Origin: Fasciola hepatica | Lineage: Eukaryota; Platyhelminthes; Trematoda; Plagiorchiida; Fasciolidae | Assembly (NCBI GenBank): GCA_948099385.1 | Contig: CANUEZ040000165.1 | Span: 2,244,501-2,308,500 of the forward strand | Direction of reading: 5' to 3' | DNA: 64,000 nucleotides | Shown: positions 35,248 through 45,634 of the stretch, piece by piece | Numbering within the stretch: position 1 is the first letter of the stretch | Layout of the letters: the number at the start of each line of letters is the position of its first letter | The notes under the pieces: model-generated | Database searches by the model: none | The model's input: the letters and a program-made list of their open reading frames with translations, nothing else | What the model was told of the DNA's origin: nothing | Position numbers and translations under genes: made by a program

Positions 35248-35388
35248 GTATCGGTCGGTGGTCGCTGTACTTGGCACTTAGGTCGCAAACGTCTCATCAC
35301 CTGTCGAGGGACATCATCACTGCACGTCTCGATTGGTGGTGAAATGTTTGCCACCTAAACGCCAAGCACAGCGATCATCAACCGATAC
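35248..35388. repeat. MITE-like inverted repeat, 43-bp arms
   Basis: Arm 35,248-35,290 and arm 35,346-35,388 are reverse complements with about seven mismatches, separated by 55 bp. The unit CTA.ACGCCAAGC.CAG.GATC from the right arm recurs at about 51,490-51,512, so the element is dispersed. No transposase and no obvious target duplication were seen. Confidence 0.55.
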
Positions 35389-35838
35389 AACCATCAACCT
35401 GAGCTACAAACTACAGGAATATTCAGAGTCATTGAAATGCTGAAAGTGTCCTTCTTTTTTTATACTTGTCTTCTGTTTACGAAATAAGCAAAATCAGCAC
35501 AATTTTGATTTCCTAATTTCCCCTACCCACCCAAAGAGGGCTTTTCCGCCTATCTTGGAGAAGTCTAGTTTAGCGTGTGAATTATCCAGGTAGCAAAATA
35601 AACAAGGGAAAAGGACAGGAAAATAATAATTATTGCCACATTCGCAGTTTAGATAAGTTTGACCAAGAGCATAACAATATATATTTTGTTGCTTTTACAA
35701 TTATAAAACTGGTCCTGGTCTACTTTTCCAGTACCAACAATACTTTCTTTTCTGTGTCGCTTTCAACAGTTTGAGAACAGGGTTGATAGGAAGACGGTAG
35801 CATAATACTTAATGGATTCTCGTTTTTTTTCATCAAAG

Positions 35839-36006
35839 TATTTGTATGATGTCACTTTGATAAGTGATGAAAGGTTTGCAACTGAGGCACTAAACTCAGT
35901 GGTTGAAATCTCTTTGAAACCTGGTCTAAGAAAAACTGAAATTTTGAAATCCAGTTATGGTATCGCGGTACAACAGCAGAACTTTTCTGGGCATGAATTT
36001 AATCTC
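35839..36006 (+). CDS. Possible exon, 56 codons, unknown protein
   Basis: A pyrimidine-rich acceptor (CGTTTTTTTTCATCAAAG) ends at 35,838 and a GTAAAT donor follows 36,006. The segment is open for 56 codons in phase 0 (starting YLYDVTLISDERFATEALNS). No recognised family. The frame continues to a stop at 36,045, so the donor is not required by the frame. Confidence 0.2.
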
Positions 36007-36049
36007 GTAAATCCGCTAGAGCTAGTCACAAGAGGCAGATTATAGTGGA

Positions 36050-37540
36050 AGATAATTAGCAAATGACGCTGAATTTTATCACCACACGAGACGCGGAAAA
36101 TCAATAAAAAATCAAAAAGCATTTAACTGACACGATCACGATTACTGTCCGTAAGACAGAGCAGGGATAAACAGTTCAGTGTCACAAAATAAACAGCATA
36201 TACTTTGGCGTCATTGATTTCTCCTATCGGAAGAACTGGCCAGTTCTACTGACAATCATTTCGGCTACACAGGCAAATCTACTTTTGATTCTCCCTGTGT
36301 CCACGTGTGACAGCCTCCGCGTCAAATATATTTCCTATCTTTGTCAAAATCGTCGTTCGCATTATATCTTGCAAGCCTAAAATGATCAGGGGGAATTGTG
36401 AAATGTATTCGCAATTACGGGATTCAAAGCAGTACTTTTATCACTGCAGTATTCCAACTCACGGGATGAAAACATTCGAGAATCCCAGATGGATTCTTAA
36501 ATAAATTCATCGAATAACTTTTTTCACAAATGCCCGCTTTTGCCGTATCCTCCGCTTCTCGTCCTTTCAGTCATTTTTAACTCGGTCCACTTTATTTCTC
36601 ATGGAAAATTTATCCACATGGCTTCACCTATTTATTTTTTGTGAGTTGTGTGGATCCGTTAGAGCATCCGTGTTCGAAAGGTTGGCAAAATGCCATGAAG
36701 TGACGTGCACCCCGACGACGCGGTCGAATTAAATTTGCACACGGAATTTGGCTTGATTGATCTGTCATTATTTCTAAGATAAACGGTAAATGGCATTGAC
36801 TGGCCTAGAGGAAAACTCTCGCCTGGAGCATGGGGAAATGGGCGACGCTTTGTATGAGTTAGTGATGATCATGTTGAGAGAAAAATAGTAACCGTCATGG
36901 TTCTTAAAGAACCTGAACCGTGACAGGCATTGAAAAAGTACACTTCTCTTCGTTACATGATCTGGTAGAGATGAATGATTCTAAGAAACTGTTCATCACA
37001 CGAATAAGTAGTAGGTGTTCTGTCACATCTAAGGGTCACATTAAGGTGACATTTATTCGATTAAAGCGCTTTGTCTTTCTCATCTACTGATTGCACCATG
37101 ATTGATGCTTCTTTCCTCTGCTTGAATTTTAGCGAGCGATCAAAGGTCCCAAAATAATGGACAAGTATCAAGAATAGTTTCCTTTCTACCGAAATCGGCC
37201 GACAACTGATTAAATAAAATTGGCGCCCCCCATCAAGTTAACGTAAATCTTTGTCATTTTGGATTAGACTTGGGGTTATTATTGTTGATCATTAGTTACA
37301 GAAATTCCAGGAGAAACAATGTTAACCAAATCACATTTATTAGGACTTTCTGTCCATATAGTCCGTATTAACCGTGAAATTCAATGTTCTCTTAGTTATC
37401 CATAAAAACTGTTTCATGAATTTTAAACATCGCATACTCCATTCTTATTTAAATGAAAAATAAAATGCGATCTTTTGATTGCTTTGAGAAAGCAATATGA
37501 AGAAAAATTGAAAATGATACCCCCAGTGAAAATTCAAGAA
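36050..37540. other. Unassigned, nothing recognised
   Basis: A/T-rich sequence; an open segment at 36,307-36,504 ends at a stop overlapping an AATAAA. No family recognised. Confidence 0.35.
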
Positions 37541-37544
37541 AACA

Positions 37545-37665
37545 TCGCGATCTTATCATGACTGTTAGTCATCATCAGCCAGCTCCGGTGAATTTACTCT
37601 GAAGCCCAACTGGGATTTGAATGGGACCGGGGCGTGAAATTCCGAGACCCTCAACGAAACCATCA
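37545..37665 (-). repeat. Hammerhead SINE copy, degenerate
   Basis: The minus strand reads CCCATTCAAATCCCAGTTGG (B-box region), then CACCGGAGCTGG and CTGATGA (37,578-37,572), then the perfect hairpin TGAC-TAACA-GTCA, then TGATAA where GAAA is expected. Hairpin pairing is preserved although its sequence differs from other copies, which is compensatory change around the same TAACA loop. Confidence 0.55.
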
Positions 37666-38164
37666 TAATTAACAGAGATGGGCCAAAACGGACAGATTCG
37701 TTTGAGTAATACATGAAATCATTTTGCCTTTACAAGCGATTAAGCAGTCATCTTTTATCTGCGAAACTGAACATTTCCAAATTACACGAAGATCACTCAT
37801 GTGAATGAATTACATGAGCTTTTTGTTAGCTGGGCTTGCCTGCTTCGTAGGCCCCTGTAAATAAAAGTCAGACGGTGATAAAATTGTCATTTTCGAGGAA
37901 TTTACTGAAATCATGATTGGACCTCATGTCAAATTCACGCAACAAGCTGAACATGCCTACGCACAAATATTCACTACAATCTAATTTGAATCGTCTAAGG
38001 TGTGAATGAATACTCTTCAATGGAGGGCCCACAAATGAATTCCAGCTGTGATTCCTGATGGTTATTCGTGTCTGGGTCACCAATAACCCGAGGAAGAAAG
38101 TGGCTGCAAGTGGAAGCGCTCATATAGGGAATAGTATGTAAATGTGGAGATAATACTTCCTCTG

Positions 38165-38230
38165 CAGCACATCCCCTTTTCACTGGTGTTATCCCTCATC
38201 AGGTATGCGTACCCGGGCATTGCTCTGCGC
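38165..38230 (-). ncRNA. Hammerhead-like motif, family 2
   Basis: The minus strand reads GGGTACGCATAC, then CTGATGA (38,202-38,196), then GGGATAACACCAGT, then GAAA (38,181-38,178), then AGGGGATGTGC. The CUGANGA and GAAA boxes are intact; the GTC triplet is not. It ends just before the 5' boundary of RTE copy 1 and is in the opposite orientation. Confidence 0.45.
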
Positions 38231-38349
38231 TTGCAAATGCAGTCTCTTTGTTCCACAAGTTAGCACTGACCCAGACACGAATAAATAAAAGAAAGACCTA
38301 TACAGGATGGCTTCTTTAAGCCGGAGATGCGATCATACCTGATTGGTCA

Positions 38350-38595
38350 ATGAGTAGAGGCCAGACAAAGTCCAGTCTCCTGGTCCTCCAGGTTAGGGGT
38401 CAATTTAAGCTGGCAAGCTCAATCGGCAAAATCAGTGGAAGAATAATTGATCCAAGCAAATGGGCCTCCACTAAGCCATCCCGCTGCCTTGCGGATAGGT
38501 TCTTGTTAGAACTAAAGGCTTTGGATGAGGACTCTAATCGTTCTCCTGCTTTGTGGCTGGACACTCTAGCAGTACCCGTCCAACAATTCACATGA
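38350..38595 (+). CDS. Short conserved frame of the RTE element (81 codons)
   Basis: It starts with MSRGQTKSSLLVLQV near the 5' end of copy 1 and stops at 38,595. The same frame, start and stop occur in copy 2 (62,294-62,539, minus) with about four amino-acid differences, although both copies are broken elsewhere. No domain is recognised; the residues are polar with a Ser/Lys-rich start. It may be a short ORF1-like product or simply 5' UTR that happens to be open. Separate from the endonuclease frame that begins around 38,679. Confidence 0.4.
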   Translation: MSRGQTKSSLLVLQVRGQFKLASSIGKISGRIIDPSKWASTKPSRCLADRFLLELKALDEDSNRSPALWLDTLAVPVQQFT

Positions 38596-38678
38596 ACTGA
38601 ACGACTACAAAGAATTCCATACAGCATCGGTCGTCGTGCAGGATAATCAGGACCGAGCTGCCCATTGCTTCGAGCGGG

Positions 38679-39299
38679 GTGGATAGTGATAAGTGGGCTA
38701 GTGCTCAGAGTTCCCTCTCTTTTATTCAACCTTTGTCTTCTGTCCTCAACCACCTCTCTTTGCTCGATCTATCCACCCATAATGCTCCCACTGATAACGC
38801 GGTTGATACTCGCAACGATTCACTGTCAAACAGTATCGGGAATAATCCTCTGTCTGGTAACTCACATTTTCTCAAGCCTTGTCAGCCTCCGAATCTCGGC
38901 TCCTTTAACGTGCGTACACTCATACAGGCCGGTCATCAGACGTGCCTAGCCCTCACATTAGATTCTCTGAAGATTGATGTCTGCTGCTTAAGTGAAACGC
39001 GTATCCCGGATTCGAGCAGTGTGATTCAACTAATTGCTCCTCGTATGTCATCAAGGTATATTCTGCGCACCTCAGGAGACGAAGCAGCTAGAGCTGTGGG
39101 TCAACGTGGTGTAGGAATTGTCTTGACTGACAAGGCTGAGGCTGCCCTATTAGACTGGATCCCTGTTAACAGTCGTTTATGTGCTGTGAGACTCGAAGGG
39201 TCAGTTAGCGTTCGAAAGGATAGTTGTGTCAAGCGCAAAATTGTTTGTGATCTCGGCGTACGCCCCAATGGACTGCAGTTCAGACTTGCAGAAAGATGA
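38679..39299 (+). pseudogene. RTE endonuclease N-terminal part, copy 1
   Basis: After a Ser/Asn-rich leader, APE-type endonuclease motifs follow: NLGSFNVRT (active-site Asn region), DVCCLSETRI (catalytic Glu) and VPVNSRLCAVRL-like strands. The APE domain nicks target DNA to prime reverse transcription. The frame is lost around 39,237 by one extra A relative to copy 2 and continues one frame over. Confidence 0.85.
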
Positions 39300-39963
39300 G
39301 TTTTACGATGAATTCGGCACCATCGTTCGCAGCAGTAGAGGTTCTGACATTGTAGTGCTAGCTGGCGACTTCAATGCACAAGTTTGCAAACTTAGTACTG
39401 CAGAAGCTTGTTTAGGTGGGTGCTGTGCTTTACTTGCTGAGCCTACAGATAACGGGGATAGACTTCTCCAGTTTTGTGCAGCCCGTTATGAGCAGAAGTT
39501 AGCGCATGAGCTAGGATCTACGACGAACAGTAATGCAGATGAGCTTTGGGCTCAAATCAAACAGGCGATGTACATGGCAACGGGTTTCGCCTGTGGTCCT
39601 AGATCCGATGTCCATCAAAAACACTGGATCTCGCAAGAGTCGCTGAGTATAATAGAACAAAAGCGTCAGCTGTCGGACTGTGAGAAGATGAATAAGATGC
39701 GGAGAAAGCTGCAAAGACAAGTTACGAAAAGCCTTAAGAATGATCGCGAAAATTGGTGGGTCAGGATAGCCGAAGAAATGGAAATAGCAGCTGCTTCAGT
39801 TAACAGTCACAGACTGTTCAAAATTATCCGTGACACCGGTGGACGGCGCATCCAGGTCAGTGAAACGATTTGGGATAGAAATGGAGAACCCATCCATAAC
39901 AAACAGCAAAGGCTTGACCGTTGGGCCGAATACTTCAAGGAACAGTTTAGATGGCCGCGCTAA
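39226..39963 (+). pseudogene. RTE endonuclease C-terminus and linker, copy 1, with internal deletion
   Basis: It carries the LAGDFNAQV motif (catalytic Asp/Asn), then jumps from LLQFCA directly to RYEQKLAHEL. Copy 2 has about 280 more bases at this point, encoding the DHIAVS and ESDHALV motifs, including the catalytic SDH histidine. Copy 1 therefore lacks the end of the endonuclease fold. The linker that follows is basic (Lys/Arg-rich). It ends at a stop after RWPR where the frame changes. Confidence 0.85.
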
Positions 39964-40000
39964 TTTAGTTACTTCTGTGTCAACAACTGCGACTCCTTGA

Positions 40001-40456
40001 GTGGTATCGCATGAGCCGTCATCGGAAGGGGAAGTAGAATCGTGTATTCGATTACTAAAACGAGGGAAAGCGGCAGGTACCGACGAACGTCGTCCAGTTC
40101 TTTTCAAACTGGGTGGAGATGCTTTGATAAAATTAATTGCCGTCTTGCTACATGACATTTGGAACGAGGAGCGTATTCCGTTAATATGGAGTGAGTCATT
40201 GATTGTTCAAATCTTCAAGAAGGGAATACGCGATGACTGCAGCAATCATCGTGGGATTAGCTTAATACCGATAGTCACCAAAGTATTAGCTTCGATTTTG
40301 CTGCATCGTCTTACACCGGCTCGCGAGAGGAACACACCCGCGAAAAGGAGGCTGGATTCCGACCAGGTCGACGATACATCAACTAGATTTTCACTCTTCG
40401 CCGACTACTTGAAACGCGTCACACTCACCGTTAGCAGACAAAAATGCTTCTCTTAG
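40001..40456 (+). pseudogene. RTE RT finger region, copy 1
   Basis: The segment EPSSEGEVESCIRLLKRGKA then GTDE (RT motif 0/1 area: LKxGKAAGxD) leads to LIVQIFKKGIRDDCSNHRGI and SLIPIVTKVLASILLHRL, the conserved RT finger block. It starts straight after TGA 40,000. A frame change around 40,330 means that the GFRPGR segment is read one frame over and interrupted by TAG at 40,384. Confidence 0.85.
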
Positions 40457-41595
40457 ACCTGAAAGGCGCCTTTGATTCAGTTGATCGAACATCGCTTTTC
40501 AGTGTTCTTCATCGAAAAGGTATGCCCCAGAAGTTCGTGAACCTACTGAGACCATTGTATTCTCACACTTCTGGCTGCGTGAGGGTTTACGGTGAACTAT
40601 CCGGTCGGTTCGGAACGACCAGTGGTGTTCGACGGGGATGTCCTCTGTCTCCATTCCTGTTCAACTTCGTCATGGACAAAATAATCGACAGTGCTCTGCA
40701 AAATCCTCAGGATGTAGGCGTAGAACTAGGAAATAGTGTCAAGGTGTGTGACCTAGATTACGCGGATGACGTTGTCTGCTTGTTCGGATGCACGGAACAT
40801 GCTCAAAGTGCACTAGATAATCTCGCAAGTGCTGTAGCTCCATTCGGCATGTGCTTTGCACCTTCAAAGTGCAAGATGATGTTACAAGACTGGACGTCAG
40901 CAATTCCGAGCTTGATGCTCGATGGGGAGGTGCTGGCACTTGTCGACCACTTCACCTACCTCGGTAGCTGCCTGACGACCAATGGGAGCACAGTAGTAGA
41001 GGTGAGGACGCGTATATCCAAGGCTCGAGCGGCGTACGCTGGACTGAAGCACTTGTGGCGCCGACCTGATATTTCACTGAAGTTGAAAGTTCGTGGATAC
41101 TGTGCTGCGGTGCGTTCAGTTTTGTTGTATGGTTGCGAAAATTGGAGTCTGTGTGCTGAAAATATTCATCGTCTTGAGGATTTTGTCCATCGACGTGGCC
41201 GTATTATCGCTAGGATTGGGTGGAATAGCCGAGTGAGAAATGATCAGGTCAGAAAGCGAGTATTGGGTACTAACTCAGAGAACGTTCTGTCACAGCGTAT
41301 CCAGCTTAGCAGACTTCGTTGGTTGGGACACGTGTTACGTATGGCAAACACACGTCCACCATACAGTGTCCTATTCTCCGTTCCTCCTCAAAAGTGGAAT
41401 AAGCCACGTGGAGGTCAACAGATGACGTGGCAGCGAGGAATGAGAAAATGTACAGCAGACTTAATAAAAGTAGGTGCTTCACGTCTTCGTGGTTGGGGTC
41501 CAAAAGATCTGTCTACCAGTTGGCTGGAGACACTGAAGGATATGGCAGCGAACCGCGAGCAGTGGCGATCGTGTTGTTACTTTCTGTCCAATTAA
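40444..41595 (+). pseudogene. RTE RT palm, thumb and C-terminus, copy 1
   Basis: A 383-codon uninterrupted frame: motif A LLDLKGAFDSVDR, motif B TSGVRRGCPLSPFLFNFVMD, catalytic YADDVVCLF (about 40,759), then HFTYLGSCLTTNGSTVVEV, RSVLLYGCENWSL, LSQRIQLSRLRWLGHVLRMA and WLETLKDMAANREQWRSCC. All RT catalytic aspartates are present. This is the best-preserved coding part in the window and a good seed for a family consensus. Upstream joins are broken, so no full product is made. Confidence 0.9.
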
Positions 41596-41911
41596 AATGA
41601 CTGATCGATTTGCTTTTTTCAGTTAGACTGCGTGTTCTGTATGGTGGCTACTAGGGCATTCTTCCCTTTTCTCACTTGTGTACGTCCACTCCCTGTTCAT
41701 CTTGTATATTCCTACTTTCTAATTCAACGTGCAAGATGGTGAGAAATGCAGTGGTCAGTGAGGCTTGCCCTGCTGTTTAACGCTGTACGATGATGATTAC
41801 AGAAATCACAGTTGTGATTCAATTGTGGACTCTTCAGTGATGAGCACCCATTCAAAATGCAAACGATTCAAATTAGATCCCAGTGAAGATATTACATCGT
41901 AGTGTACAGTT

Positions 41912-42568
41912 ATGAAGATGAGTGGGCAGAGGCGTACCGGGTGCGCACACCAGATAAGAGGTAACAATCGCGAAACCTGTCGTGTGTTTCGGGGGAAATT
42001 CTGTCCACACTTTTACGTACTACCTGTTGGGACAAAGCAATACTCTCACCTCGGAGCAGTCATTCTGCAAGGAACCTGGCTCCAAGGTGACATGGATGAT
42101 GAAATAGTTACACTTGATGGTTTCACTGGATATCGCGCCGATCGCTCTTCATCATACCGCACGAGAAGAGGAGGTGGAGTTATCACATATATTAATGGTC
42201 AGTGGTGTAAACCGGTCAGAAAAGATACTACCTACTGTATAAATTTCGTAAATCACTCTATACTAGAACACAAACCAAAGTTTTTGAGCAGTTTTCACTC
42301 ACTTCTGCAAGTGAATGCATGTATTTCATCCACATCTTCCCAGACAGACTACCTAGAATTCGTTGATTCGGTTTCACAAATTTCGGTAAATTATACTGAT
42401 ATTTCTTTGTACATCCTTGCTGGTGATTTTAATTCTTCTGATGTTAGCTTTTTTTATCCACTAGGTCTGACTAAAACTGTTACTTTTCCAGCTAGAGTGG
42501 GCAGTTTTCTGGGCTTTCTTTTAGCTAACAGCCCACGTCATTTTCCACTTGCCGTTTCTTTCCACTAG
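41912..42568 (+). pseudogene. CR1-like endonuclease fragment
   Basis: 218 codons that start in the hammerhead-like repeat (first about 30 codons, not true coding) and continue into the APE domain with RRGGGVITYI and LAGDFNSS. The frame is lost just before the SDH motif, which is found one frame over at about 42,570-42,585. Confidence 0.75.
41925..42005 (+). ncRNA. Hammerhead-like motif, family 2, stem I well paired
   Basis: Stem I pairs GCACAC (41,945-41,950) with GTGTGT (41,982-41,987). The first core box is CAGATAA (expected CTGANGA), then GAGGTAACAATCGC, GAAA at 41,972-41,975, minimal stem III ACCTGT and cleavage triplet GTC at 41,979-41,981. Two substitutions in the first core box (U4 to A, G8 to A) probably inactivate it. 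The tail TTTCGGGGGAAATTCTG matches other family 2 copies. Confidence 0.5.
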
Positions 42569-43014
42569 GTTCCTCTGACCACGCAATAAATAAAACCTCA
42601 CCCAATATCTACTGTCACACCAACCACCAACATTTCATACTTAGCCGTGATAGCCTTTTTCGGAAGAGGCAGATTTGTCCTGAAAACATTTTAAAGCTAC
42701 AAGGAATGGTTGCTCAGACAGACTTTCCTGTAACCTCATACAAGGACTTTTCAGCTTCCTGGGGTCGTCTCACTGGCTAATTAAATTTTTGCTTCAACCT
42801 TTGCTGCTCTCTCAAAACGTATTCGCTTCCTGGTCGTCTGTCTTCTCTCCACCTCAAGCACCTTAGAAGCAGTAAGGAATACGCTTTCAAGCGTCACAAT
42901 CTCCCAGCTGTCAAGGTTCTAACAAAATCAACAAAGACTAAGTTACACAGCCTCAATTCCGTCAACACGCGTACCCTTTTAGCCAACAGAAGTTATTTTG
43001 TCACTTGGAAACTC

Positions 43015-43296
43015 TTGAAAGATCCAACGGGTGGCTCTTTTCTAGGCAAAGGAGCTATAGTTGATGCGGATGAGCTGAACAGCTCATTTAACAGAGCGGT
43101 AGGACCTTTTGGTTCTATACTCCCTGAAGAAAATCAGTCTCAAGCACCTCCATTTTGCATTCCCGCTGCGGAAGTCTACAAAGAATTGCTTCTCCTTAAC
43201 CCCGGAAAATCTTCCGGACCGGACGAAAGCAAACCCTTACTACTCAAGGAGTGTGCAGTCAACCTTAGCCCTATCCTCTCTGATCTGTTCAACTAA
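43015..43296 (+). pseudogene. CR1-like RT finger fragment
   Basis: 93 codons containing the conserved block EVYKELLLLNPGKSSGPDES (RT motif 0/1) and LKECAVNLSPILSDLFN. After one stop the frame continues with IISILKKGSSKSRPIACTSV. No catalytic palm follows. Confidence 0.75.
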
Positions 43297-43520
43297 GTTC
43301 TGAAGGAAAGAAAGATTTCAGGCTGTTGAAGGGTAGTCGCTATAATCTCTATTCTCAAGAAGGGTTCTTCGAAATCCCGTCCCATTGCGTGCACGTCTGT
43401 CCCCCTTAAAGATTATGAAGGGTTGGTTCTCCAAAAATTGCCCGCCCGGACAACAAACGACCACGAGAAACCCGGCTTCATCTATCGCGAAACACGTCAT
43501 CAGATATATCCGGATCAAGC

Positions 43521-44040
43521 GTTCCGAGTGACTGCAAGGAATCGGAACCCAAAGCTCCTAGCCTTTTGTGAGGCTGTAATAATAGGTAGACATAGACCTC
43601 CAGTGTGGGCATGGAAACTTTTGACCCACAACTTCTGTTTGCTGTGGCCGTAGCCAGTCAGGTTCAGCGGACAGTTTCCTAATTTCGTTCGGTGCTGTCT
43701 ATTCCATTGTGCTGCTCTGTGCCTCATTCGAACACGAATCCGCATGTTTTACATACCCGATTGAGAAGATTAAAAGAAATGCTTGTATCTCGCAATTTAT
43801 GCCATCTACCTGTTTTGATAAACTTACGTGATTACGTCATTTTCGCGACTCTTCCTGAGAGTGCGTGATCTGTGTGTGCGTGCGTGCGTGTGTGTTCGGC
43901 TGACGGGTGGGTGGAGAAAGATATTTCTCAGTGAACCATTTGATCAGCTGACCGAGATTTTCCGTGCCCATGGGTCGGTTTGTGGTTAGAATGCACATGG
44001 GTTTGGGGACACAGTGGTACCAATAGCAGTCTTCAATTTG
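43521..44040. other. Unassigned; short GT-rich tract
   Basis: A simple GTGTGTGCGTGCGTGCGTGT tract lies at about 43,871-43,895. Nothing else recognised. Confidence 0.35.
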
Positions 44041-44052
44041 TACTTTTTTCAG

Positions 44053-44230
44053 GGATTTGCTGCACTATGCCTTCCTGTTTTCAGTCAGATTTACTCGTGA
44101 TATCAGTAAGGAGAATGATCGACATGATCTCCAATCTCCATGGTCTCAAGTACATGACTGGTTGGCAAAAAAGGCTGTTTTTCTTGAGATCAGTGTTAGT
44201 AACCAGCCTGGCGCAAGCTGCATCTCTCTG
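44053..44230 (+). CDS. Possible exon, 59 codons, unknown protein
   Basis: The acceptor TACTTTTTTCAG (ending 44,052) has a good pyrimidine tract, and GTGAAT follows at 44,231. One base plus 59 codons stay open, starting DLLHYAFLFSVRFTRDISKE and ending SNQPGASCISL. The frame continues to a stop at 44,263, so it could instead be a terminal exon. No family recognised; chance not excluded. Confidence 0.25.
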
Positions 44231-44269
44231 GTGAATGAGATCTCAAAGCCTTGGACTTTGTAGACAAAC

Positions 44270-45630
44270 TTCCTCCCAAGCATCACCATCTATCACCAAC
44301 TTCTTTATGATCGAGCAAACAGCACGTGATGAGTCTCTGCGATTCCCCTTGTGTTGCCGAAAGAATAACCCTAGAGCACAACTTCAGTAATCTGTAACTT
44401 GTTTGCACGGGTTGCAATGCTTTTTGGTATTCAATTTGCCGAGACGAATTTTGCTTTCCGAACTCAAATCTTGGTCATCTGGAAAACGCCACTGGCAAAA
44501 TTCACGCCAACTTAAAAAAAAGTGTTTGGAAACGAAGTCACATTCACCTAGTAATTATGGGGCAAGAAGATTTCACACCTGGAACAAATTCTCTAACCTT
44601 TCTAGGAATGAATCCATGCACAAACGTTATAGCTGGAAGTGTTGTGTTTATATAAATGCGAACTATTTTTCAAATATCGGTCAAACTCACTTTGAGCACG
44701 AAAATACATGCTGAACGCGGTAATCCGTTCACATTCGGTCTTCGGATAAATTTGCACTGGAATAAGTGTGATCACTAATCCTGGTCATTCACCTTATTCC
44801 AATATTTTTTTTTATCTAAGGATACCGTTGAATACTAGTCCACTCATCTAGAAGCAAACCTGAGGTGATTTTAGAGCAACACACCGGATTCGAGGGCCTA
44901 AAAGGAAGGAGTGTTGTTGAAGCGTTGCAAAGGCTGACGGACGAGTCGAACAATTTGTTTCAACAGTTTTGAAGTTCGGAATATCGGCACTGGGTTTCCA
45001 GTTATTTACTGCGGAACTAGCATTTTTGTGCTTTCAAAAACCTAATCGTAGCTGACATACATAACTATGGTGGTTATGATTTCTGTGTAAAATCACAAAA
45101 ATCATAATAAAATTCTGCTCAAACTCGAGCTTTCTAGCGGGTCTGTGAGACCAGATTCTGTGGACACTCTAAGAACTCCACATTTAGTTTCATAATCTAC
45201 AATGAGAGATCAATAACTTTGAGCCTGGTTAGTTTATCTTACAGAATATACGAACATATCAACATCCTGCGAATATTTTTGAATTTTACGCTCGTTGAAA
45301 ACTGGAAAATTTATGAGTGGGACTCTTTTATGTCTTAGAGAACAAAAAACGGTACACGTTCTCTCGATGGGCTTGGAAAAATGATTGAACACAGAGTATC
45401 ACACAATGGTACAACGATTCGGCCATGGTCCGGCACTCATCGACCACAAACAGGAGTGCGAGCATCGAGGCTAGGCCGTCCACTAGTATGAAGAAGAACA
45501 CGGAGTACGGTGCGAATGAGTGTCGGTTTATACCTCCTCGGAATACCAAGCAAAAATGGTTAGGGAACAGTTAGCTCGATATTTTACGTATTTTTTCTTA
45601 GATCGGAGAGTCCGGCCTTGGAAACTGATA
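44270..45630. other. Unassigned, nothing recognised
   Basis: A plus-strand open frame (44,403-44,714) has a Lys/Arg/Ser-rich composition but no known motif. The rest is A/T-rich. Confidence 0.35.
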
Positions 45631-45634
45631 ATGA

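Larger units (their letters stand above)
38298..41795 (+). mobile_element. RTE-like LINE, near full-length copy 1
   Basis: The 5' edge starts at CTATACAGGATGG, exactly where copy 2 also starts (62,591, minus), so both probably begin at the true 5' end. Order: a short 81-codon frame, an APE-type endonuclease (LGSFNVRT, CLSETRI, LAGDFNAQV), an RT with LDLKGAFDSVDR, CPLSPFLFNFVMD and YADDVVCL, an RTE-type C-terminus (SRLRWLGHVLRMANTR, ANREQWRSC), a short 3' UTR and a GATGATGAT tail. The APE plus RT layout and a microsatellite-like tail without poly(A) fit the RTE clade. Lesions: one extra base near 39,237, a 279-nt in-frame deletion after 39,488, TGA 39,998-40,000, a frame change near 40,330 and TAG 40,384-40,386. 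Confidence 0.92.
41912..43520 (+). mobile_element. CR1/Jockey-like LINE, endonuclease and RT fingers, 3'-truncated
   Basis: Plus-strand frames read AVILQGTWLQGDM, RADRSSSYRTRRGGGVITYI and YILAGDFNSSDV (APE motifs), PLGSSDHAINKT one frame over (SDH motif), then the RT entrance LLLLNPGKSSGPDESKPLLL, LSPILSDLFN, and KKGSSKSRPIACTSVPLKDY. This is the typical EN-to-RT order of CR1/Jockey ORF2. It ends before the RT palm. Several frameshifts and stops show it is dead. Its 5' end overlaps a family 2 hammerhead-like motif. Confidence 0.8.

Noticed and set aside
38484..38500. TTCTAACAAGAAC hairpin (minus strand) resembling hammerhead stem II
   Set aside because: It lies in the conserved 81-codon frame of both RTE copies and has no CTGANGA or GAAA boxes around it.
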